Assembly: GCF_900094555.1 (NCBI RefSeq)
Contig: NZ_FMAC01000006.1
Span: 248,001 to 312,000, forward strand
Direction of reading: 5' to 3'
DNA: 64,000 nt
From: Martinezella hainanensis
Lineage (GTDB): Bacteria; Pseudomonadota; Alphaproteobacteria; Rhizobiales; Rhizobiaceae
Shown here: positions 1 through 7,604 of the stretch, one piece after another
Layout: each line of letters begins with the position of its first letter
Numbering within the stretch: position 1 is the stretch's first letter
Program-made: the position numbers and the translations under genes
Notes under the pieces: generated by a model
What the model was told of the DNA's origin: nothing
Seen by the model: the letters and a program-made list of their open reading frames with translations, nothing else
The model's database searches: none

Positions 1-377
1 ATCGGCAGATAGGAGCCCTCGATCTTGTCGGCGATGCCGGCATAGTAGCGATAATAGTCGGCGACATAGGCGATCTGCGCCGAGGTCTCGCGAATGATCT
101 TGCCGGTGTCGCGCGTCTCCAGTTCCGCAAGCTTCTGCGCATTGGCCGCAACCAGGTCGGCGAGCTTGTAGAGAAGCTTGCCGCGCTGCGTCGCCGTCAT
201 CTTCGACCACGGGCCTTCGTAGAGGGCTTTTTCGGCGGCATTGACGGCGCGGTCGACATCAGCCTCGCGCGCTTCCGGCATCTCCGCCCAGACGTCGCCG
301 GTCGCGGGATCGATACTCTGGAAGCGGCCTTCCCCGTCCAGAAACTCACCGTCGATATAAGACTCGAAGCGCTGCAT
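1..377 (-). CDS. Aldehyde dehydrogenase, N-terminal part (cut by window edge)
   Basis: The minus strand reads from an ATG at 377 through about 125 residues to the window edge with no stop. The start (MQRFESYIDGEF) and the segment IDPATGDVWAEMPEA, followed by an AVNAAEKALYEGPWSKM-like stretch, are the typical beginning of an NAD(P)-dependent aldehyde dehydrogenase. The catalytic Cys and Glu would lie outside the window. It starts 5 bases after the stop of the luciferase-like monooxygenase gene, so it is the fifth gene of the operon starting at 3815. It probably oxidises an aldehyde produced by the upstream oxygenase and hydrolase. The substrate cannot be told from sequence. Confidence 0.85.
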   Translation of the reverse strand, partial: MQRFESYIDGEFLDGEGRFQSIDPATGDVWAEMPEAREADVDRAVNAAEKALYEGPWSKMTATQRGKLLYKLADLVAANAQKLAELETRDTGKIIRETSAQIAYVADYYRYYAGIADKIEGSYLP

Positions 378-382
378 GACGT

Positions 383-1423
383 TCACTCCGCAAATGCCGG
401 CATGACCTCGGCGATGAACCGTTCGAGCGAAGCTTTCTTGCGCTCGAACGACATGCCGGTGTCGATCCAGAAGGAATATTCGTCGTAGCCCATCGCCTCA
501 TAGGTCTTCAGCCGGGCAATCACGGTCGACGCATCGCCGACAACATTATTGCTGCGCATGACCGCATCGGACAGCATGGCGTTGGCGCGAATATCTTCTT
601 CGGGGATGCGCTCGATCAGGCCCTGATGGATCGGCTTCTCGTTCTTGAACCAGGCGAAGAAGTAATTGTAATAGACGCTGAGCTCATGTGCGGCCCGAGC
701 GATGTCGTCTTCCGAGGAGCCGACATAGGTATGGCGCAAAAGCATGATCTTCGGCCGCTCGATGTGCGCGTTCTTCGCGCAGGCATCGTTGAAGCGGCCC
801 ATCAGCGCCTCGACCTCGTCATCGCCCTGCCAAAGCGGCGTTACCTGAACATTGCAGCCGTTGGCGACGGCAAATTCATGCGAATTCGGGTCGCGCGCCG
901 CCACCCAGATCGGCGGATTCGGCTGCTGCAGCGGCTTCGGCGCCGACGTGGTCGACGGGAATTTGAAGAACTCGCCCTCATGGGCGTAGTCCCCCTGCCA
1001 GATACCTTTGACGGCCGGGATCAGCTCACGCATGCGCTGGCCGGCACCCCAGGCGTCGAGACCCGGCAGCAGCCGTTCATATTCGAAAGAGTAGGCGCCG
1101 CGGGCAATGCCGATATCGAGCCTGCCGTCGCAGATGATGTCGGCCATGGCGGCTTCGCCGGCAAGCTTGATCGGATGCCAGAAGGGCGCGATCACCGTTC
1201 CCGTTCCAAGCCTTGCCCGTGAGGTGCGCCGCGCCAGATCCGCGATCGTGACGAAGGGATTGGGTGCGATGGTGAAGTCCATCCCGTGATGCTCGCCCGT
1301 CCAGATCGCGTGCATGCCGCCCTTGTCGGCGATCTCGCACAGCGCGACGAATTCCTCATAGAGGCTCTTATGGGTCTGGCTCGCGTCAAGGCGTTCCATA
1401 TGAACGAAGAGAGAGAATTTCAT
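383..1423 (-). CDS. LLM-class flavin-dependent monooxygenase
   Basis: This 346-residue protein has the bacterial luciferase-like fold signature: MKFSLFVHMER at the start, WTGEHHG near residue 42, then TGTVIAPFWHP and GRLDIGIARGAYSFEYERLLPG. It would use reduced FMN, supplied by the flavin reductase encoded just upstream, to insert oxygen into a small organic substrate in the cytoplasm. Its ATG overlaps the stop of the reductase gene (ATGA), which indicates translational coupling of the two-component pair. Family resemblance is to LLM oxidoreductases of about 340-370 residues, which include RutA-like enzymes. The substrate is unknown; calling it a pyrimidine oxygenase would be a guess. Confidence 0.87.
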   Translation of the reverse strand: MKFSLFVHMERLDASQTHKSLYEEFVALCEIADKGGMHAIWTGEHHGMDFTIAPNPFVTIADLARRTSRARLGTGTVIAPFWHPIKLAGEAAMADIICDGRLDIGIARGAYSFEYERLLPGLDAWGAGQRMRELIPAVKGIWQGDYAHEGEFFKFPSTTSAPKPLQQPNPPIWVAARDPNSHEFAVANGCNVQVTPLWQGDDEVEALMGRFNDACAKNAHIERPKIMLLRHTYVGSSEDDIARAAHELSVYYNYFFAWFKNEKPIHQGLIERIPEEDIRANAMLSDAVMRSNNVVGDASTVIARLKTYEAMGYDEYSFWIDTGMSFERKKASLERFIAEVMPAFAE

Positions 1424-2355
1424 GCCTGCACCGCCTTCCCGGAAACCGGCCGCACCATGCCGGAAGTCTCATCGCCAAAATAGACCCCGAAATTGCCGAT
1501 CTGGCTTTCCAGCGCGAAGCGAGCGACAATGTCAGCCGTCGAGCTGGTCTTGAACTGTGCCGCCTTCAATGCATCAGGCTTGAGGAACCTGCCCTCGCGC
1601 GGCTCGCCCTGCGAGGCAAAGGCGCGATAGACGATGTGATGCTTGCCATCGCTCTTGCCTTCATAGACCGAGTAGAGAAAGCCGACCGTTACTGTCAGGC
1701 CGGTCAGCGCAGTCAGATACTGGCCAAGAATGTCGGCCGGGCTGCCCTCCCTGCCCTCGCAATTCGGAAGAGCAAGTACGTCCGTGCCAAGAAGCAGGAT
1801 TTCGCCATCGCGCTCGACGACCGCGCCGAGCTCGATATTGCCTTCCGCAGCGGCAGAGACCGCCTTGCTCGCCAGGATCGGCGTGAAGTAGCCGCCGCGC
1901 GCATAGCCGAGACCATTGCGACCGCTATTGTCGAAGGAGACGATGCGCCCCATCAAAACGACGTGGTCGCCGGCTTCGATGACCTGTTCCATGGTGCATT
2001 CGAACCAGGCAGCGACATCGGAAAGGATCGGACAGCCATCCGCACCCGAATTCCACTCGACGGCGGCAAACCTGTCTTCGACGGGCCGCGCAAAGGTGTT
2101 GGAGACGGCCTTCTGCGTCTCCGACAGCACATTGATGGCAAAATGCTTGGTGCTCGTCATAGCCTCGAAATTGCGCGAGGTCTTTGCCAGACAGACAAGA
2201 AGAAGCGGCGGATCGAGCGACACCGACGTGAAGGAGTTTGCGGTAAAGCCGAGCGGCAGGCCCGCCTGATCGCGCGCTGTCACAACCGTGACGCCGGTCG
2301 GAAATGCGCCGAATGCGTCACGCAACGCCCTTGGGTCGAAATCTTGTGTCGTCAT
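1420..2355 (-). CDS. Flavin reductase with C-terminal extension domain
   Basis: The first 165 residues or so are a flavin reductase (FMN-binding split barrel) domain: LRDAFGAFPTGVTVVTA, GFTANSFTSVSLDPPLLLVCL, FAINVLSETQ, and a GDHVVLMGRI segment. It would supply reduced flavin to the neighbouring LLM monooxygenase. About 150 further residues follow (from GNIELGAVVERDGEILLLG), a NUDIX-like alpha/beta extension that simple reductases of about 170 residues lack. I place the start at 2355 rather than the upstream in-frame ATG. A GGAGGAC ribosome site sits 5-6 bases before it, and this ATG overlaps the hydrolase stop (ATGA). Confidence 0.85.
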   Translation of the reverse strand: MTTQDFDPRALRDAFGAFPTGVTVVTARDQAGLPLGFTANSFTSVSLDPPLLLVCLAKTSRNFEAMTSTKHFAINVLSETQKAVSNTFARPVEDRFAAVEWNSGADGCPILSDVAAWFECTMEQVIEAGDHVVLMGRIVSFDNSGRNGLGYARGGYFTPILASKAVSAAAEGNIELGAVVERDGEILLLGTDVLALPNCEGREGSPADILGQYLTALTGLTVTVGFLYSVYEGKSDGKHHIVYRAFASQGEPREGRFLKPDALKAAQFKTSSTADIVARFALESQIGNFGVYFGDETSGMVRPVSGKAVQA

Positions 2356-3197
2356 CTTGCGTCCTCCCCGCATGAAAGCCACTCGGCGAGCAGCTCATTG
2401 ACGATGTCTGGTGCCGTCAGGTTCACCATGTGGCGGTGCCCCTCGACGATCCGCACCCAGCCTCTGGGTGCAGCGCTAGCCATCTGTTCGGCCATCAGCG
2501 GCGTCGAATTCGGATCGTCCGAACCCGTCAGGAACAGAGCAGGCGCCCCGATACCGGGCCAGCGATCCGCATAGGTCTCATCACCACCGGCAAAAGCGGC
2601 ATAGGCCGTGGCATAGCCCTGCGGATCGACAAGGCTCAGCCAGTTGCGGGTGAGCTCCCGCGCCACCGCGCTTTGGGCATCATCGCCAAACCAGCGCAGC
2701 AGCGGGCCTTCCTTGTCGACGCCGGCAAGCGGTATTGACGCTGCACGCGCAAGGACAGCCGCCTTGGCCTCGGGGTCGCGACGATAGACGCCGTTGAGAT
2801 AGGCGATCCGCTCAATCCGTTCGCCGAAAGTGGCAGCCGCCCCTCCGGCGACAAGCGCACCCATCGAATGGCCGGCAACGTTGACCTTGCCGAGTTCCAT
2901 CTCATCGAGGAAACCACCGAACCAGGCGACGAAGGCTTGCAGCGGACTTCCGGCAGGCAATGCGACGCTTTCGCCATGCCCAGGCATATCGACGGCTATG
3001 ACGCGATGGCTTCCGGAAAATGCCTCGATCTGTGGCGTCCAGGCTTCAAGCCGCATGCCGACGCCATGGATGAGAACCAGCGGCTCGCCTTTGCCGACCT
3101 CATGATAGGCCGTGCCGCGCACTGTGTGTTTACGGAGCAAGCCTTCCGTCTTCAGATGATCGGGCTTGTTCTGGTCCATGGTTTCCATCGCCGGCAT
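2352..3197 (-). CDS. Alpha/beta-fold hydrolase
   Basis: The 281-residue protein carries the alpha/beta hydrolase elements: the oxyanion HGVGM near residue 44, the nucleophile elbow GHSMG with Ser111, an Asp in LTGSDDPN and a C-terminal His in VEGHRHMVN. These form a Ser-Asp-His triad. The class resembles RutD/MhpC-type hydrolases that split C-N or C-C bonds of oxygenase products. It lies 15 bases downstream of the DUF1185 gene and overlaps the reductase gene by 4 bases, so it is co-translated with the oxygenase system. Several in-frame ATGs occur within the first seven codons; the longest is used here. Confidence 0.87.
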   Translation of the reverse strand: MPAMETMDQNKPDHLKTEGLLRKHTVRGTAYHEVGKGEPLVLIHGVGMRLEAWTPQIEAFSGSHRVIAVDMPGHGESVALPAGSPLQAFVAWFGGFLDEMELGKVNVAGHSMGALVAGGAAATFGERIERIAYLNGVYRRDPEAKAAVLARAASIPLAGVDKEGPLLRWFGDDAQSAVARELTRNWLSLVDPQGYATAYAAFAGGDETYADRWPGIGAPALFLTGSDDPNSTPLMAEQMASAAPRGWVRIVEGHRHMVNLTAPDIVNELLAEWLSCGEDAR

Positions 3198-3212
3198 CCA
3201 GACATCCGATCC

Positions 3213-3815
3213 TTACACGCCGGCCGGATTGGAGACGTCTTGTCCCAGATCCTTGAGGTCCTGGTAACGATCGCCGATGCGATGATGCGGCCGACCGCCG
3301 ACAGAGGCGCCAAGCGCCACGACGATCTCATCGGCGGCAGGCGCATCGGGAACCGAGGTCTGGATTGTCAGGTAATGCGAGCGGCGACCTTCATCGTTCT
3401 TGTCCATGAGCGGGATCATGATCGGCGCATTGGCAGGACCGCGCGTGTTGCAGAAGGCAAGATAGGACTTGGCGCCGACAGCATGGCGATAGTGATTGCC
3501 GAACCGAAGCGTGTGGATCAGCGCGGAGGCATGCTCGATTTCGCCATCCAGGCCAACGACTGCCGATTTGCCGTAGGCTTCGACCGCCTCACCCGATCCG
3601 ACCGCGTCGATGATCATCTTGGTGAGCAATTCGCCGAGGACAGGCGCAGCAGCATGGATCTCGGGCTTCAGATCCGCGACGAAGCCGCGACCAGCCCAAG
3701 GGTTTTTGACGATCGCACAGGCGGAGAAGAGCTTTAGCGGCGTGGCTGCCGCCTTTCCTCCTTCAACAAGCGTCGTTTCGATCTGCAGGACAGTTTTTCG
3801 GATCTGAAGGCTCAT
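3213..3815 (-). CDS. Amino acid synthesis family protein (DUF1185)
   Basis: This 200-residue protein matches my recollection of the DUF1185 'amino acid synthesis' family. It has MSLQIRKTVLQIETTLVEGG at the start, IVKNPWAG, PVLGELLTKMIIDAVG, and a conserved YGKSAVVGLDGEIEHASALIHTLRFGN core with GAKSYLAFCNTRGPANAPIMIPLMDKND. Known structures of the family show a small alpha/beta fold; its enzyme activity is not established. It is the first gene of the minus-strand operon that continues with hydrolase, flavin reductase, LLM oxygenase and aldehyde dehydrogenase. A palindrome that probably binds the nearby GntR regulator lies 29-40 bases before its start. Confidence 0.85.
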   Translation of the reverse strand: MSLQIRKTVLQIETTLVEGGKAAATPLKLFSACAIVKNPWAGRGFVADLKPEIHAAAPVLGELLTKMIIDAVGSGEAVEAYGKSAVVGLDGEIEHASALIHTLRFGNHYRHAVGAKSYLAFCNTRGPANAPIMIPLMDKNDEGRRSHYLTIQTSVPDAPAADEIVVALGASVGGRPHHRIGDRYQDLKDLGQDVSNPAGV

Positions 3816-3843
3816 GGCTCTCTCTCATCTAAGATTAGATATG

Positions 3844-3855
3844 ATGGTATGCCAT
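3844..3855. promoter_or_regulatory. Probable GntR operator, site 1
   Basis: ATGGTATGCCAT is a near-perfect palindrome 29-40 bases before the first operon gene. A further half site, ATACCA, follows at 3857-3862, giving TGGTAT and ATACCA in inverted orientation. The same core recurs at 4029-4040 and, as a half site, before the gntR gene. FadR/VanR-type GntR proteins bind short palindromes of this size. That this regulator binds here is inference. Confidence 0.5.
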
Positions 3856-4028
3856 AATACCAGACTGTCAAGCAGCTTTGAGCGACCGGACTGAAAAACC
3901 ATGTCGCACCCCAAAAATAATCAGCTATAACAACGCCTTATTGACAGGAAACGACAAGCGCCCGCGAAAGCGATGCTTGCTCGCTGCATATCTTCAGCTG
4001 TCGATGTTCCGCTTTTGTATTAGTTATT

Positions 4029-4040
4029 ATGGTATACCGT
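4029..4040. promoter_or_regulatory. Probable GntR operator, site 2
   Basis: ATGGTATACCGT repeats the site-1 palindrome with one mismatch from a perfect ATGGTATACCAT. It lies about 175 bases further upstream, in the 349-base gap (3816-4164) between the ureohydrolase stop and the DUF1185 start. That gap has no gene of its own. Two sites about 185 bases apart would allow looping repression, but this is only a suggestion. Confidence 0.45.
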
Positions 4041-4164
4041 CACACTGAAGGTATGGGAGAGTCAACCCGCCTCGCCAGGCAAACGACAATTTGATGAGAC
4101 ATGTCATCGACATCATCCGGTGCCGTGCAAGTCGACCAGCCATCACGGCGGGAATTTGCCGGCT

Positions 4165-5076
4165 CTACCCCTGGCGGGCGATGGCGCCGATCGCATTGAC
4201 AACAATGCGCGCCGCGATGATGGCGGACAGGCCGTCGATGTCGGCAGGAGGATAGAACTCCACCAGATCGAAGCCCGCAATATTAGCCCGCCGACCGAGA
4301 CCGGCAATCAGGTCGATGATCTGCGTATAGGTTAGGCCGCCGGGTGTCCGCGCCGCCACACCCGGCATAATGCCGGGATCGATGCTGTCGCAATCCAGCG
4401 TGACGACGACCTTTGCTCCCTCCGGAATATGCCGAAGAGCGGCTTCGACCCCTTGAGCGTGGATCTCGCGGGCAGTGACAAAGCGGCTGCCATAGCACTG
4501 CGCCGCCTCGACGTCCGAAGGACGGGCACTGCCGACGCTTCGCAGGCCGACTTGCACCATTCCAGCCACATGCGGCATCTCGCTTGCCCGGCGCATCGGG
4601 CTTGAATAGCCGTAGCGCTCGCCATGCAGCTCGTCGCGCCAGTCGATATGGGCATCGATCTGCAAGACCCAGACCGGACCCTCATCCGCAAAACCGGCAA
4701 TGAAGGGGATCGTGACGGAACAGTCGCCGCCAAGCAGGATCGGCACGGCCGGCAATGCCAGGACCTCGCGCATCTTCGCCTCGATCCGGCTCCGATTGCC
4801 GGCATTGTCACACATAACGGTCTCAACGTTCCCCACGTCGACGCAGGAAATCGCCTTGCCGTCGAAGAGCGGGCCGCCGAGATCGAAATCCCAATGTTCG
4901 ACAAGCCCGGCATCATCCTGGCTGGCGGCACGGATAGCACCGGCCGACAGGGCATAGCCGCTGCTGTCCTTGCCAGGATAGGTGCTGCCGTGGCCGGCAC
5001 CAAAGATCACCACACGCGGCAGACGACCATCGTCAAGGCGGTCCGAAAAGCCGAGAAAGGAAGAGGAGGCGGTCAT
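4165..5076 (-). CDS. Agmatinase/arginase-family ureohydrolase with Cys in the first metal motif
   Basis: The 303-residue protein belongs to the arginase/agmatinase family, which hydrolyses guanidino compounds to urea plus an amine at a dinuclear metal site. Visible motifs are GGDCS at 116-120, DAHID at 141-145 and LDCDSIDP at 227-234, giving ligands Asp141, His143, Asp145, Asp228 and Asp230. The first motif is normally GGDHS; here codon TGT replaces the metal-binding His by Cys119. I chose the ATG at 5076 because the family match begins there and the upstream reading frame overlaps the gntR coding region. It follows gntR by 20 bases and is likely co-transcribed. The substrate is unknown, and the substitution may mean altered metal or altered chemistry. 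Confidence 0.83.
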   Translation of the reverse strand: MTASSSFLGFSDRLDDGRLPRVVIFGAGHGSTYPGKDSSGYALSAGAIRAASQDDAGLVEHWDFDLGGPLFDGKAISCVDVGNVETVMCDNAGNRSRIEAKMREVLALPAVPILLGGDCSVTIPFIAGFADEGPVWVLQIDAHIDWRDELHGERYGYSSPMRRASEMPHVAGMVQVGLRSVGSARPSDVEAAQCYGSRFVTAREIHAQGVEAALRHIPEGAKVVVTLDCDSIDPGIMPGVAARTPGGLTYTQIIDLIAGLGRRANIAGFDLVEFYPPADIDGLSAIIAARIVVNAIGAIARQG

Positions 5077-5096
5077 TTGGTTGCCTTGGCGAGAAA

Positions 5097-5792
5097 TCAA
5101 TCGATCGGCTGTCGCCCGGAAAGCACGGCCTGGGCGATGGCGCTTGCGCTGGTGACATGATCCATCGCCGCCTGATAGGCGCCATCGCCGTCGCCGCGCC
5201 TGATAGCATCGACGATACGCGCCATCTGGGCCGGCCCCTGGACATCGCGATTTTGCGTCTTGATCGTCATCGAGCGCAGGTGATTGATGCGCACGGTCAG
5301 AAGATTGACGACGCCCCAGGCCACATGGCGGTCGACCATGCTGAACAGTGTCTGGTAGAAGGAGGATGTGTGGGCGAGCACGCCAGCCATGTCCTTCTCG
5401 CGGTAGCTGTGCTTTATTTCTTCCAGCGACTTGTCGAGGGCATCGGCGATTGCGGGGTTGTTCTGCTCGGCGCAAAGCCGCGCCGCCATCCCTTCGAGCG
5501 CTGCGCGGATTTCGTAGATCTGCTTGGCTTCGTCATGATTGAGCTGAGCAACGATCGGCCCCTTGTTCGGAAGGTTGGCAACCAGACCCTCGGATTCGAG
5601 ATGGCGTAGAACCTCGCGAACGATCGTGCGGCTGACGCCGAGCTGAGCGCAAAGATCGCGTTCGACCAGGCGGTCTCCCGGACGGAAATAGCCGTTGATT
5701 ATTGCCTCTCGTACCTTGTCGAGCGCAAGCTCCCGCAACGTCTTGGTGGGACGCTCCACGCGAATTGCGGCGCCGTGCGCATCATCATTCAT
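5097..5792 (-). CDS. GntR family transcriptional regulator (FCD type)
   Basis: Residues from about 18 to 85 form a GntR winged helix: LRELALDKVREAIINGYFRPGDRLVERDLCAQLGVSRTIVREVLRHLESEGLV, here quoted in pieces, with the helix-turn-helix around LGVSRTIVREVL. The rest is an all-helical FCD ligand domain (YEIRAALEGMAARL). Such proteins usually repress a catabolic operon until a small acid or its metabolite binds. I start it at 5792 (MNDDAHG), where the upstream sequence has a GAGGGTGCGGA ribosome site. A longer in-frame start at 5846 would run into the half operator at 5812-5821. It is followed by the ureohydrolase and probably controls both this unit and the 3815 operon. Confidence 0.87.
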   Translation of the reverse strand: MNDDAHGAAIRVERPTKTLRELALDKVREAIINGYFRPGDRLVERDLCAQLGVSRTIVREVLRHLESEGLVANLPNKGPIVAQLNHDEAKQIYEIRAALEGMAARLCAEQNNPAIADALDKSLEEIKHSYREKDMAGVLAHTSSFYQTLFSMVDRHVAWGVVNLLTVRINHLRSMTIKTQNRDVQGPAQMARIVDAIRRGDGDGAYQAAMDHVTSASAIAQAVLSGRQPID

Positions 5793-5811
5793 TTTCCGCA
5801 CCCTCGATCTT

Positions 5812-5821
5812 CGGATACCAT
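5812..5821. promoter_or_regulatory. Half operator before gntR (site 3)
   Basis: CGGATACCAT contains the ATACCAT half of the palindromes seen at 3844 and 4029. It lies about 20-30 bases before the chosen gntR start, as expected for autoregulation. The other half is degenerate, so this is the weakest of the three sites. Confidence 0.35.
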
Positions 5822-5879
5822 AATATGGCCTACCAAAATCATCCATTGTCGAAATGAAGTCAATGCAGCAGAGCGGTCC

Positions 5880-6581
5880 TCAGAGCAAGGCCTGTTCGTG
5901 AATGCCGAGATGCTCCCTCAACACCTTCCAGCCTTTCGGCGTGACGTCAACGGCACGTGACGAGGGCGATCGCCGTATGCAGCCTTCCGCAAAGAGAAGG
6001 TTGGTCAAATGAACGCCAAGCGGTCCAGCAAGATGATGTTGCCGCTCCGTCCAATCGAGGCATTGCCGGGCAAGCCCGTAGCGCGTAGGTTTGATACTGG
6101 CCGTGCTCATGCCCATGCGGTCGAACCACTCTGCACCAGCCGCTGTGAGTTCGAACCTCTTCCTTTCGGCCGCAATAAGGAACCCCTTTTCCAACAATCC
6201 ATGGGTTACGGCGATCCCGACGCGGCCAGCCAGATGATCGTAGCAGCAACGAGCGAATCGAAGCTTTTGCGCGTCCCGGGTCAGCGGCTTTCGTCGCACG
6301 GATTCCGCTGGGCCGATCGAAGCCAGGGTCTCAAGCACCAGCGCAACATGGGGACCGGCAAGACGATAATAACGGTGCCGCCCTTCGGTTTCCACAGCCA
6401 GAAGCCCGCCGGCCAACAGCTTTCCGAGATGAGAACTGGCCGTCTGCGCCGTCACGCCGGCAGAATAGGCGAGCTCGCCGGCCGGTCGAGCCCGGCCATC
6501 GAGGAGCGCCGACAGCATGGCAACGCGCGCAGGATCGGCAATCAGAAAGGCAACGGCGGCTATATTCGGCTGGGTCGTCAT
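5880..6581 (-). CDS. ArsR-type winged-helix transcriptional regulator
   Basis: The 233-residue protein starts with an ArsR-like winged helix: DPARVAMLSALLDGRARPAGELAYSAGV, then TAQTASSHLGKLLAGGLL as recognition helix and ETEGRHRYYRL as wing. A second part of about 130 residues (LRFARCCYDHLAGRVGIAVTHGLLEKG) is typical of longer ArsR relatives. There is no obvious CxC metal motif in the recognition helix, so metal sensing is not supported. It is transcribed away from the metallophosphoesterase gene at 6711 across about 130 bases, which probably holds the shared promoters. The ligand is unknown. Confidence 0.83.
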   Translation of the reverse strand: MTTQPNIAAVAFLIADPARVAMLSALLDGRARPAGELAYSAGVTAQTASSHLGKLLAGGLLAVETEGRHRYYRLAGPHVALVLETLASIGPAESVRRKPLTRDAQKLRFARCCYDHLAGRVGIAVTHGLLEKGFLIAAERKRFELTAAGAEWFDRMGMSTASIKPTRYGLARQCLDWTERQHHLAGPLGVHLTNLLFAEGCIRRSPSSRAVDVTPKGWKVLREHLGIHEQALL

Positions 6582-6710
6582 GTCTAGGCCTCTTCATCTC
6601 AGGCAGCATCATAGCACCGAAATAGTTCGCATGTTTCGACACGCGTCGAAGCATTGGAGCAGGTTGCCGGCTTAGACTGGGCACACAGGCAATTGGTACG
6701 GAATATACCC

Positions 6711-7508
6711 ATGACCAAAGAAATCCTCGCCTTTTTCACCGACACGCATCTCGGCCAGAAATTGGTCGCCAGGAGTGAAATTGCTGGCGACAAGATGGGC
6801 TATGAGGAGACGCCGCGAGAGCACGAGCATAACCTGCGCATGGTTCTCGACGACATCGCCGGCAAAGGCATTTCCAGGGTCGTCTTCGGCGGCGATATCG
6901 GCACGGCACATTCGGTCGACGGCTTTTTCGAACTCCTGCGCGATTATACCTTCGAAGTGTCGCTCATCCTCGGCAACCACGACACCTATCGCAATGTCGC
7001 GCCGTACTGCGACATGGGCGGCAATATCGTGGCAGGGAAACTGTGTTACTCGCGGCAAGATCCGCATCTGAAACGGATTTTCCTCGATACGTCCGACAAC
7101 GCCGTCGGCGACGGCCAGCGCAAATGGCTTACCCGCGAACTAGAGGGTGTGAAGCGGGCCGCAATCTTCCTGCATCATCCGGTCCTGCCGCTCGACACGC
7201 CGATCGATCAAACCGGTGCCGCCCTGCGCGATCGGGATGAGGTCAGAGCGCTTCTGATCGGCACTGATTGCGAGATATCGTTGTTCTGTGGCCACTACCA
7301 CATGATCGACGAAGCCCGGGAAGCAAACATCCTGCAATATGTCTCGCCGGCGGTCTCCTATCAGATCGTCAAGCAATCCGCGCGTCTGGAGGCCGATACA
7401 GGAACGTTCGGCTATCGCATTCTCGAGATGGATGAAAAAGAGATCAAAACGCAGGTCGTTCTGTTTTCAAAGACCCAGGCGACGCGGACATCTCGTGGCG
7501 CCATCTGA
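6711..7508 (+). CDS. Calcineurin-like metallophosphoesterase
   Basis: The 265-residue protein shows the metallophosphoesterase motif series in order: TDTHLG near the start, GGDIG near 64, LGNHDTY near 90, HHPVLPLDTP near 163 and CGHYHMID near 203. The metal ligands Asp, His, Asn and His are all present, so an active binuclear phosphoesterase of the cytoplasm is likely. I chose the ATG at 6711 because the beta strand ILAFFTDTH normally lies at the extreme N terminus. It precedes a tyrosine phosphatase gene by about 95 bases and lies upstream of a solute importer. The true substrate (cyclic nucleotide, phosphodiester or phosphomonoester) is not readable. Confidence 0.85.
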   Translation: MTKEILAFFTDTHLGQKLVARSEIAGDKMGYEETPREHEHNLRMVLDDIAGKGISRVVFGGDIGTAHSVDGFFELLRDYTFEVSLILGNHDTYRNVAPYCDMGGNIVAGKLCYSRQDPHLKRIFLDTSDNAVGDGQRKWLTRELEGVKRAAIFLHHPVLPLDTPIDQTGAALRDRDEVRALLIGTDCEISLFCGHYHMIDEAREANILQYVSPAVSYQIVKQSARLEADTGTFGYRILEMDEKEIKTQVVLFSKTQATRTSRGAI

Positions 7509-7604
7509 CGGCCGCAAGGAGCAAAAGCACTTTCACTCCAGAGCGATGACACTATATCGTATTGAGGCGGTGCGGAATCGCCAGCTGATTTGAAGGATAT
7601 GACA

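Noticed and set aside
5076..5475. N-terminal extension of about 133 residues on the ureohydrolase
   Set aside because: It overlaps the gntR coding region in another frame, has Arg-rich shadow composition and lacks family similarity. The ATG at 5076 fits the family start.
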